A stretch of DNA of 7,858 nt, taken from the NCBI GenBank assembly GCA_035289385.1, contig DATDXI010000025.1:1-7858 (forward strand), written 5' to 3'. Origin of the DNA: JACOZM01 sp035289385. Lineage in GTDB: Archaea > Nanobdellota > Nanobdellia > Woesearchaeales > GW2011-AR9. The translations under genes and the position numbers were made by a program. The notes beneath the pieces were generated by a model. The model did no database searches and was not told the DNA's origin. It was given only the letters and a program-made list of their open reading frames with translations. Positions 1 through 4,988 of this stretch are shown piece by piece. Position 1 is the stretch's first letter; every line of letters begins with the position of its first letter.

Positions 1-126
1 TTTAAAAGAACCAAGAGCTACTATCTATGGTTGTTTTAATATAAAGCTTTAAATGCCTTAATACCTATTTTACATATTCTTCGCCTTAAAACGAGAGAAG
101 AAAATATCTATCTGGTGTATCCCCTA
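1..126. other. Upstream noncoding stretch with possible second promoter element
   Basis: I see no supportable gene or RNA here. A GCTTTAAATG element at about 46-55 could be a plus-strand TATA box. Read on the other strand, the same area gives TTTATATTA (about 38-46), which would place a start near position 12-16 and could serve a leftward gene lying outside the window. Neither reading is backed by a downstream gene that can be seen. The stretch is AT-rich, as expected for an archaeal intergenic region. Confidence 0.3.
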
Positions 127-144
127 CCAAAACGTTTATAAATA
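127..144 (+). promoter_or_regulatory. BRE/TATA promoter of the ribosomal protein operon
   Basis: TTTATAAATA at 135-144 matches the archaeal TATA consensus. It is preceded by a purine/A-rich stretch (CCAAAACG, 127-134) suitable for TFB binding at a BRE. Archaeal transcription normally starts 22-27 bases past the TATA centre, which puts the start near 162-166 and gives a leader of roughly 70 bases before the preferred rps13 ATG at 235. It is the best promoter-like element ahead of the operon. The exact start is inferred. Confidence 0.65.
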
Positions 145-165
145 ACCTCTAAATTTAGTATGTTA

Positions 166-190
166 AGTCCGAGTTCACGCGCATAGGACT
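166..190 (+). promoter_or_regulatory. Candidate leader hairpin of the rps13 operon
   Basis: AGTCC at 166-170 is the perfect complement of GGACT at 186-190, with a 15-base loop. The stem would sit at the very 5' end of the predicted operon transcript. Ribosomal operons are often controlled by a product protein binding leader RNA, but a 5 bp stem is easily found by chance and no known binding site is recognised. Confidence 0.2.
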
Positions 191-234
191 ATGATGTGCA
201 TATTCTCGGAAAGTATATTACAAATATTACAACC

Positions 235-765
235 ATGGCAGAAGATAAAAAACCGGAACAACAATTCAAGCACATCGTACGGGTTGCTAATGTAGATCTG
301 CCTGGGGAAAAAGTTCTATCGGTGGCACTAACTAAAATCAAGGGCGTAGGCTTAAACTTTGCCCATGCCATCTGTACCGCTGCCGGTGTTGATAAATCTT
401 CAAAAACAGGTTATTTAACTGCTGAACAGGTTGTTTCTCTAAACAAGGCAACAGCAACATTTGATACCATTCCTTCTTGGCTATTCAATAGAAGAAAAGA
501 TTATGAGACGGGGAAAGACCGTCATGTCTTGACCGGCGATTTAGCATTCAGCAAAGATAATGATTTGAAGAGATTAAAGAAGATCAAGACCTATCGGGGA
601 GTAAGGCACTTGAAGAACTTAACGGTCCGTGGTCAGAGGACAAGATCCAACTTCAGGAAGAACAAAGGGAAGGTTGTGGGAGTTAAGAAGAAAGCTCCGC
701 AGCCAGGAACAGCAAATGCAGCGGCACCAGCAGCTGGCGGGAAGAAGGAAAAGGATAAAAAATAA
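235..765 (+). CDS. rps13: Small-subunit ribosomal protein S13 (uS13)
   Basis: Protein of the 30S head that bridges to the large subunit and contacts P-site tRNA. The 176-residue product follows the archaeal S13 pattern: RVANVDLPGEK near residue 16, a helix-two-turn-helix KIKGVG segment at 34-39, IPSWLFNRR at 79-87, and the basic tail with RGVRH (121-125) and VRGQRTRSNFRKNKG (131-145) that reaches tRNA. Past residue 153 it carries a low-complexity Pro/Ala then Lys/Glu extension not needed for the core fold. I prefer the ATG at 235 because family similarity begins soon after it. An in-frame GTG at 196 would add 13 residues with no resemblance to S13. Neither start has a clear Shine-Dalgarno, so the leader may be read by another route. 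First gene of the operon; rps4 follows after 10 bases. Confidence 0.95.
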   Translation: MAEDKKPEQQFKHIVRVANVDLPGEKVLSVALTKIKGVGLNFAHAICTAAGVDKSSKTGYLTAEQVVSLNKATATFDTIPSWLFNRRKDYETGKDRHVLTGDLAFSKDNDLKRLKKIKTYRGVRHLKNLTVRGQRTRSNFRKNKGKVVGVKKKAPQPGTANAAAPAAGGKKEKDKK

Positions 766-775
766 GGATTAAACA

Positions 776-1417
776 ATGGGAGATACAAAAAAATTCAGGA
801 AGAAGTACCAAACACCAGCACATCCTTGGAATAAAGCAAGAATTGAGGAAGAGAAAATTCTCGTTAAGGAGTATGGACTGGTAAAAAAGAAGGAAATCCA
901 GATTGCTACGTCATTCTTAAAAAAATATAAGGATATCGCCAAGAAGCTTATTGCTGATCCCACAGAACAAGGAGCAAAAGAAAAAGAGCAGATGCTGACG
1001 AAATTGAAGAAGTTGGGGCTTATTTCACAAACTGCTGCCTTGGATGATGTTTTAGGGTTAGAAGTAAAAGATATTTTAGAAAGGCGTGTTCAGACCTTGT
1101 TATTCAGAAAAGGGCTGGCAAAGTCTCCCAAACAAGCACGGCAGTTTATCACCCACGGACATGTTATTGTCGGTGGAAAAGCAGTAACTTCACCATCAAC
1201 ATTAGTATCTATAGACGGCCAGCATGCCATTACGTTCAAAACAAATTCTCCATTATTGGATGAAGGACATCCGGAAAGAATTTCCGTAGCTCGGGAAATC
1301 CAGGAAGAGAAAGCGAAGATTGCTCAAAGTGGAGAGAAGAAGAAAAAAGGTAATGATGATACGACTAATCCTGAAGAAGCTCTGGTCATCGTACCGCTTG
1401 AGGGGACGGAAGCATAA
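776..1417 (+). CDS. rps4: Small-subunit ribosomal protein S4 (uS4)
   Basis: Primary 16S rRNA-binding protein that nucleates assembly of the 30S body. The 213-residue product starts with the archaeal/eukaryotic-style MGDTKKFRKKYQTPAHPW and KARIEEEK. It continues with DDVLGLEVKDILERRVQTL (about 90-108) and the S4 RNA-binding domain (about 102-155) containing FRKGLAKSPKQARQFITHGH and VGGKAV. Residues from about 175 on are a charged, lysine-rich then acidic tail, making it longer than many archaeal S4 proteins. A weak TAAGGATT ribosome site lies between the rps13 stop and the ATG. rps11 begins two bases after its stop. Confidence 0.96.
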   Translation: MGDTKKFRKKYQTPAHPWNKARIEEEKILVKEYGLVKKKEIQIATSFLKKYKDIAKKLIADPTEQGAKEKEQMLTKLKKLGLISQTAALDDVLGLEVKDILERRVQTLLFRKGLAKSPKQARQFITHGHVIVGGKAVTSPSTLVSIDGQHAITFKTNSPLLDEGHPERISVAREIQEEKAKIAQSGEKKKKGNDDTTNPEEALVIVPLEGTEA

Positions 1418-1419
1418 AT

Positions 1420-1899
1420 ATGGCAGCTGACGCATCTAGTGAAAATAAGAGACCTGTACGGACGCAGGGGTTCCAAAATGAAGATCGAAGAATAATGCCA
1501 CCAAGGGACCAAAATATCCGTTGGGGTATTGCTCATATTTATGCTACTTATAATAATACTATCATTACTGTTACCGATATTACCGGAACGGAAACATTAG
1601 CCAGATCTAGTGGTGGACAGATCGTCAAGCAAGACCGATTGGAAAGTTCTCCGACAGCAGCTATGGGTATAGCAAAAAAAATTGCTGAATTGATCCGAGA
1701 AAAAGGAGTAACTGGCCTTTATATCAGAGTTAAGGCAAAAGGGGGACAGAATGGGCCAAATAATCCCGGTCCAGGGAGTCAAGCTGCTATCCGTGCCTTA
1801 TCAAGAAGTGGTATCAGGATTGGAAAGATCGAAGAAGTGACACCGCTGCCTCACAATGGCTGCAGAGCTAAAGGTGGCAGAAGGGGGCGAAGAGTATGA
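1420..1899 (+). CDS. rps11: Small-subunit ribosomal protein S11 (uS11)
   Basis: Protein of the 30S platform near the mRNA exit and the decoding-site RNA. Hallmarks are HIYATYNNTIITVTD (39-53), KQDRLESSPTAAMG (70-83), GSQAAIRALSRSGIRIG (119-135) and the end TPLPHNGCRAKGGRRGRRV. The 159-residue product has about 25 extra N-terminal residues compared with the usual archaeal length. A shorter start at the ATG at 1495 (residue 26) is possible. I keep 1420 because GAGGGGACGG precedes it at a workable distance and it abuts the rps4 stop. The C-terminus is unusual: a PHNGCR segment of the bacterial kind is joined to an archaeal KGGRRGRRV tail. Its TGA overlaps the rpoD ATG as ATGA. Confidence 0.96.
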   Translation: MAADASSENKRPVRTQGFQNEDRRIMPPRDQNIRWGIAHIYATYNNTIITVTDITGTETLARSSGGQIVKQDRLESSPTAAMGIAKKIAELIREKGVTGLYIRVKAKGGQNGPNNPGPGSQAAIRALSRSGIRIGKIEEVTPLPHNGCRAKGGRRGRRV

Positions 1900-2672
1900 A
1901 GCTGGAGAAGATAAAAGAAGAGCGGAAAAAAAATAAGTTAACATTCTTGATTAAGGATGGTTCTGATGTCTTTGTGAACACGATCAGAAGGCTTATCCTT
2001 GAAGAAGTTCCTACATTAGCTGTTGAAGACTTAGAAATAAAAGATAATGGTTCTGCCTTATATGATGAGATGTTGGGCTTAAGGTTGGGATTAACACCTA
2101 TCAAGACCGACTTAAAGAGTTATGAATTGAAGGATGAGTGTAAATGTGGTGGTGTAGGATGCGCCAGATGCGAGTTAAAAATGGTCTTAAAAGCCAGCAA
2201 GAAAGGCTATGTGTATGCTGAAGAAGTAAAAAGTATGGATCCAAAATGCACCTTTGCTTACCCCACCATGCCCCTAGCAAAATTAGCGGGAAAACAGAAA
2301 ATTGATATTCAACTAACCGCTATTTTAGGAAAAGGGAAACAACATACCAAATGGGCTCCTGGCTTAGCTTTCTATAAGAAAGAAGCGGTCTTAAAAGTGG
2401 GTAATGTTAAAGATCCAAAAATGATCATGGAGAATTGCACTGATGGTGTCTTTGAGCTGAAGGGGAATAAGTTATCAGTGAATAAAGAAAATCTTCATGA
2501 TTCCCATCTCTTGGAATACTATGTAGAGCTGGATAAGGGAATTTCACTGGAGGAAACAGGAAATACTATTTTTATCGTAGAATCATGGGGCCAGTTAAGC
2601 AACAAGGAGATGCTGACGACTGCTGCTGATATCTTAGTTCAAAAAGTGGAGGACATGGAAAAATTAATCTAA
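1896..2672 (+). CDS. rpoD: DNA-directed RNA polymerase subunit D (Rpo3)
   Basis: Archaeal counterpart of bacterial alpha N-terminal domain and eukaryotic RPB3. It pairs with subunit L (Rpo11) and, with Rpo10 and Rpo12, forms the assembly platform of RNA polymerase. The 258-residue product has the dimerisation signature VNTIRRLILEEVPTLAVEDL (27-46) followed by SALYDEMLGLRLGLTPIKTD. A cysteine knot C82-x-C84-x4-C89-x2-C92 in domain 2 and a KWAPGLAFY segment (152-160) also match, and the C-terminal VESWG (228-232) leads into the second dimerisation helix. The domain 3 region (about 170-220) keeps only one cysteine (C181), so the ferredoxin-like Fe-S cluster of some archaeal orthologues cannot form there. 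Overlaps rps11 by four bases. rpl18e starts one base after its stop. Confidence 0.96.
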   Translation: MKLEKIKEERKKNKLTFLIKDGSDVFVNTIRRLILEEVPTLAVEDLEIKDNGSALYDEMLGLRLGLTPIKTDLKSYELKDECKCGGVGCARCELKMVLKASKKGYVYAEEVKSMDPKCTFAYPTMPLAKLAGKQKIDIQLTAILGKGKQHTKWAPGLAFYKKEAVLKVGNVKDPKMIMENCTDGVFELKGNKLSVNKENLHDSHLLEYYVELDKGISLEETGNTIFIVESWGQLSNKEMLTTAADILVQKVEDMEKLI

Positions 2673-2673
2673 G

Positions 2674-3027
2674 ATGGGAACCGGTCCGACAAATTATCAA
2701 CTCCTGGAACTATTGAAAGAGATAGAGCCTAAAGCTAGAGTGAGCAACCTCTGGAGAAGGGTTTCTGATGATCTTAAAAAGCCTACTCGACAAAGAAGGG
2801 AAGTCAATGTTTACAAGATTGACAGATATGCGCGTGATGGGGAGACCATTCTTGTTCCGGGTAAAGTGCTGAGTGTGGGGGAGTTAAGTAAAAAAGTTGA
2901 TGTTGCCGCCTTAAAATTTTCAAGTGGCGCAAGCAAGAAAATAACTCAAGCTAAAGGACAAGTATTATCAATCAAGCAATTATTAGAAAAAAATCCTGAA
3001 GGGAAAAAAGTGAGGATCTTGGGATGA
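2674..3027 (+). CDS. rpl18e: Large-subunit ribosomal protein L18e (eL18)
   Basis: Large-subunit protein found in archaea and eukaryotes and absent from bacteria, so it is direct evidence for the domain of the host. The 117-residue product shows the family marks TNYQLLELL (6-14), VNVYKIDRYA (44-53), the strongly conserved VPGKVLSVGEL (61-71) and the terminal VRILG (113-117). Length is normal for archaea. Only one base separates it from the rpoD stop, and the nearest purine-rich site (GTGGAGG, 2646-2652) is too far upstream, so translation probably depends on ribosomes finishing rpoD. Its stop overlaps the rpl13 start. Confidence 0.96.
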   Translation: MGTGPTNYQLLELLKEIEPKARVSNLWRRVSDDLKKPTRQRREVNVYKIDRYARDGETILVPGKVLSVGELSKKVDVAALKFSSGASKKITQAKGQVLSIKQLLEKNPEGKKVRILG

Positions 3028-3458
3028 TGAAAATATATAACGGTGAAAATATGCTCTTAGGACGCTTGGCAGCGGTTGTTGCTAAAGATGCGCTGCTTGG
3101 TGAAGAAGTGAGAGTAGTCAATTGTGAAAAAGTAGTTATCAGCGGTGCTAAAGCAAATACCGTCGCTTATGAAAAGCACCGACGAACAAGAAAGGGATAT
3201 CCATTAAAGAGCGCAAATGTCAGCAGGCTGCCGGAGAGGATTGTCCGACGCTCTGTTCGAGGTATGCTTCCCTGGAAAATAGCCCGTGGGAAAGAAGCAT
3301 ATAAAAGAGTGATGTGTTATAGGGATGTTCCTGCCGAGTTGCAGAATCAGGCAATGATCATAGTAGAAAAGGCTTCAGCCAAGAAGCTGCCAAACTTAAA
3401 GTTCATCACGGTTGGAGATGTAAGCAGACAAATGGGGCTAACAACAGGTACACCATGA
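3024..3458 (+). CDS. rpl13: Large-subunit ribosomal protein L13 (uL13)
   Basis: Early-assembling 23S rRNA-binding protein. The 144-residue product has MLLGRLAAVVAK (10-21), VVNCEKVVISG (31-41), the RRSVRGMLPWK segment (75-85) with the following GKEAYKRVMCYRDVP, and a C-terminal helix, all as in archaeal L13. Two consecutive ATG codons (3024 and 3027) can start it, both overlapping the rpl18e stop. The upstream GTGAGG at 3010-3015 suits either one, so the product may lack the first Met. Its own stop overlaps the rps9 ATG as ATGA. Confidence 0.96.
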   Translation: MMKIYNGENMLLGRLAAVVAKDALLGEEVRVVNCEKVVISGAKANTVAYEKHRRTRKGYPLKSANVSRLPERIVRRSVRGMLPWKIARGKEAYKRVMCYRDVPAELQNQAMIIVEKASAKKLPNLKFITVGDVSRQMGLTTGTP

Positions 3459-3850
3459 AAAAAGTAATAATAACACAGGGGAAACGAAAGAGTGCTATAG
3501 CCAGGGCAACGTTAAGCGAAGGTAAAGGAAAAGTAAAAGTAAATGGCATTTTTTTAGATTCATTCAGCAATAAGATGGTACAATTAAAGATCACTGAGCC
3601 GCTTGTTTTGGCAGAAGCTGTAGCTAAAAAGGTGAATATTGACATCAATGTTCGTGGTGGTGGCGTGAATGGCCAGGCAGATGCTGCACGGTTAGCTATC
3701 GCTCGGGCGCTGGTAGAATTTGATCCTGCATTAGAAAAAATATTTAGTGATTACGATAGATTGCTATTAGTCGCTGATGTGCGAAGAAAGGAAACAAGAA
3801 AGCCGAACGATTCCAAAGCTCGGGCAAAGCGGCAGAAGTCATACAGGTGA
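3455..3850 (+). CDS. rps9: Small-subunit ribosomal protein S9 (uS9)
   Basis: Head protein of the 30S subunit whose C-terminal tail reaches the P-site tRNA anticodon loop. The 131-residue product opens with ITQGKRKSAIARATL (6-20) and has VRGGGVNGQADAARLAIARA (66-85), then ends in a basic tail closing with QKSYR. The terminal arginine that contacts tRNA is present. The tail loop reads KPNDSKARAK where relatives usually have a glycine-rich GxxGARA segment, a small variation. AGGT at 3446-3449 lies five bases before the start. The gene overlaps rpl13 by four bases and is followed by rpoN after 12 bases. Confidence 0.96.
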   Translation: MKKVIITQGKRKSAIARATLSEGKGKVKVNGIFLDSFSNKMVQLKITEPLVLAEAVAKKVNIDINVRGGGVNGQADAARLAIARALVEFDPALEKIFSDYDRLLLVADVRRKETRKPNDSKARAKRQKSYR

Positions 3851-3853
3851 GGT
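3845..3853 (+). promoter_or_regulatory. Shine-Dalgarno site of rpoN
   Basis: AGGTGAGGT overlaps the rps9 stop and lies about nine bases before the rpoN ATG. It matches the archaeal anti-Shine-Dalgarno complement GGAGGTGATC well. It is the clearest ribosome site inside the operon and falls at its widest gap, where stop/start coupling is not possible. Confidence 0.6.
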
Positions 3854-3862
3854 TACCATACA

Positions 3863-4057
3863 ATGATCATACCAATACGTTGTTTTTCCTGCGGGAAGCC
3901 AGTCGGGCACTTATGGGAAGAATTTTCTCAGAGCAAAGAGAAAGGGGAAGACCTAAAGAAGGTTCTTGATCATCTTGGCTTAGAAAGGATGTGCTGCAGG
4001 GGATTATTGTTAGGGCACGTTGACCTGATCGATGTAGCTGCTGAGTTTAAGAGGTAA
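3863..4057 (+). CDS. rpoN: DNA-directed RNA polymerase subunit N (Rpo10)
   Basis: Small zinc-binding polymerase subunit, counterpart of eukaryotic RPB10 and unrelated to bacterial sigma-54 despite the shared symbol. It joins the Rpo3/Rpo11/Rpo12 assembly platform. The 64-residue product has the invariant zinc ligands: C7-x2-C10 in MIIPIRCFSCGKPVG and adjacent C44-C45 in ERMCCRGLLL. The conserved GHVDLIDV follows at 51-58. Length is typical. It sits at its usual archaeal place after rps9 and is the last gene of this operon. A second in-phase stop is absent, but a U-tract follows within 40 bases. Confidence 0.97.
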   Translation: MIIPIRCFSCGKPVGHLWEEFSQSKEKGEDLKKVLDHLGLERMCCRGLLLGHVDLIDVAAEFKR

Positions 4058-4070
4058 TAGCCAATTTGTT

Positions 4071-4112
4071 TCTAGGTTATTTTGCTTTAGGTTATTTTTT
4101 TTGGGGTTATTC
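4071..4112 (+). terminator. Probable U-tract terminator after rpoN, with a threefold motif
   Basis: A run of eight T (4095-4102) sits in a T-rich stretch without a strong hairpin, as is typical of archaeal intrinsic termination. The stretch contains TAGGTTATT at 4073-4081 and again at 4088-4096, and a third variant GGGGTTATT at 4103-4111, spaced 15 bases. Position directly after the last operon gene and before a new promoter supports the call. Confidence 0.6.
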
Positions 4113-4133
4113 TACTGGTGTTTATCTAGCAGT

Positions 4134-4148
4134 GATATCAATTTAAAA
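4134..4148 (+). promoter_or_regulatory. TATA promoter of the unassigned 229-residue gene
   Basis: TTTAAAA at 4142-4148 with an A/T-rich BRE-like stretch before it. Its centre is about 23 bases before the ATG at 4168, so transcription should begin at or within a few bases of the start codon. No Shine-Dalgarno sequence precedes the ATG. Together these point to a leaderless mRNA. Confidence 0.5.
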
Positions 4149-4167
4149 CCGACAAGAACAAAGAACT

Positions 4168-4857
4168 ATGAAAGGAAGCCTTCACCAATATATGCTCGGA
4201 AGCAGATTCTCCGAGAGGTATCTCGATCTTAAGGAACGACATAGAAGGCTAAAGCATTTGATCCATGGAGGGATTGAATATATCTATGCCGGGCTGCAGC
4301 CTTCTCAATTATTGGAAGATGGAGTTGTTGATAGGTTAGATGATAGCGGAATAGACCGGGCTTTAGATAATATTGATATGGGATTACGATTAGTTTATGG
4401 TGAATTATTTGCTGCCAGTGGACTTTATATCAAATGTGTTCCAAGACCGACGACAGGTGAAAAAACCAGGGAAGCTGCATGGAGATGGAATGTTTATGAT
4501 AGCAATGGTATGATGGCTGCGGCAATGGGTATGAATCTTCACCTTAGTTTTGGCGAGATTGTTGCTACGATTGCCAATGTTCAAGGGCATGATAGATATG
4601 GTGTTGAGAATCTTCATGCTTTGACAGGAGAAACCCCATGGGCAGTCGCGGTAGTAGATCTGATGCTTGCTCATTTGCCTCAAGAAATAGAGCATCTTCG
4701 AGGCATCCCTAGCACACAGCATCCTTTCCGTGATGCAAAAGGATTTGATAGGCATCGTGCATCTAATCTCTATGATCGGACATTTATGGCATCTGGATTA
4801 GAGCCAGTAAGGGATTTTAAAGGCGAAGTTCTTTTTTATGAGATGCATAGAAGGTAG
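4168..4857 (+). CDS. Uncharacterised 229-residue protein, possibly GNAT-like at its C-terminus
   Basis: I do not recognise this protein. It is soluble, with no signal peptide or membrane segment. The N-terminal part (about 1-75) looks helical and charged, the middle (80-125) contains YIKCVPRP and AAWRWNVYD, and the second half is more patterned. There TIANVQGHDRYGVENL (134-149) is followed by TPWAVAVVDLMLAHLP (156-171), a histidine/proline stretch STQHPFRDAKGF (182-193) and a closing SNLYDRTFMASGLEP (199-213) with GEVLFYEMHRR. The last piece resembles the end of GNAT acetyltransferases (LYxRxGFxP then a beta strand), but I see no clear acetyl-CoA loop (R/QxxGxG/A), so the assignment is weak. 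Start chosen for its fit to the TATA box 23 bases upstream. It ends in two consecutive TAG codons. It has its own promoter and no evident functional link to either neighbour. Confidence 0.85.
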   Translation: MKGSLHQYMLGSRFSERYLDLKERHRRLKHLIHGGIEYIYAGLQPSQLLEDGVVDRLDDSGIDRALDNIDMGLRLVYGELFAASGLYIKCVPRPTTGEKTREAAWRWNVYDSNGMMAAAMGMNLHLSFGEIVATIANVQGHDRYGVENLHALTGETPWAVAVVDLMLAHLPQEIEHLRGIPSTQHPFRDAKGFDRHRASNLYDRTFMASGLEPVRDFKGEVLFYEMHRR

Positions 4858-4882
4858 TAGGAAATATTTAAGGAGTCAAATA

Positions 4883-4978
4883 ATGCAAAAAATGATATTT
4901 AGTCCTTATAATTTAGTCCTTATAAGAAGACATCACCACGCCATTACCACAATCTTTAAATCGATTTCTTATCCTTAA
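4883..4978 (+). CDS. Possible 31-residue small ORF upstream of mutS
   Basis: An ATG at 4883 opens 31 codons ending at TAA 4976-4978, ten bases before mutS. AAGGAG at 4870-4875 lies seven bases before it, a good ribosome-site placement. The predicted peptide starts MQKMIFSPYNLVLIRRHHH and ends KSISYP; it is basic with three consecutive histidines. Against it: the 14 bp tandem repeat and the likely mutS TATA box both lie inside it, and I know no homologue. It may be chance. Confidence 0.2.
   Translation: MQKMIFSPYNLVLIRRHHHAITTIFKSISYP
4897..4924 (+). repeat. Perfect 14 bp tandem repeat between the unassigned gene and mutS
   Basis: ATTTAGTCCTTATA occurs at 4897-4910 and again, identical and directly adjacent, at 4911-4924. 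The TCCTT of the first copy can pair with AAGGA at 4870-4874, and ATTT with AAAT at 4878-4881, forming an interrupted stem. It lies about 30 bases upstream of the mutS TATA box, where a tandem operator or an end-of-transcript structure for the preceding gene would be placed. Confidence 0.75.
4946..4960 (+). promoter_or_regulatory. TATA promoter of mutS
   Basis: TTTAAA at 4955-4960 follows an ACCACAATC stretch that could serve as BRE. The TATA centre is about 31 bases before the mutS ATG at 4989, predicting a leader of a few bases or none. No Shine-Dalgarno sequence is seen before the ATG, which agrees with a leaderless or near-leaderless transcript. Confidence 0.5.
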
Positions 4979-4988
4979 TAGTATCAAT

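Noticed and set aside
166..190. tRNA fragment, because GAGTTCACGC loosely resembles a T-arm
   Set aside because: No acceptor, D or anticodon arms can be formed around it.
196..234. GTG start extending S13 by 13 residues
   Set aside because: The added residues have no resemblance to S13 and no ribosome site precedes the GTG; the ATG at 235 fits the family start better.
1253..1782. Minus-strand open frames opposite rps4 and rps11
   Set aside because: They lie wholly inside conserved ribosomal protein genes and show no protein-like features.
4405..4755. 116-codon minus-strand open frame opposite the unassigned gene
   Set aside because: Translation is rich in Cys, Ser, His and Ile with no recognisable pattern and no ribosome site; the plus-strand frame has a promoter and orderly sequence.
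4883..4978. Amino-acid attenuator leader peptide controlling mutS
   Set aside because: The HHH run invites the idea, but mutS is not an amino-acid biosynthesis gene, the gene appears to have its own promoter inside the ORF, and there is no terminator/antiterminator pair.
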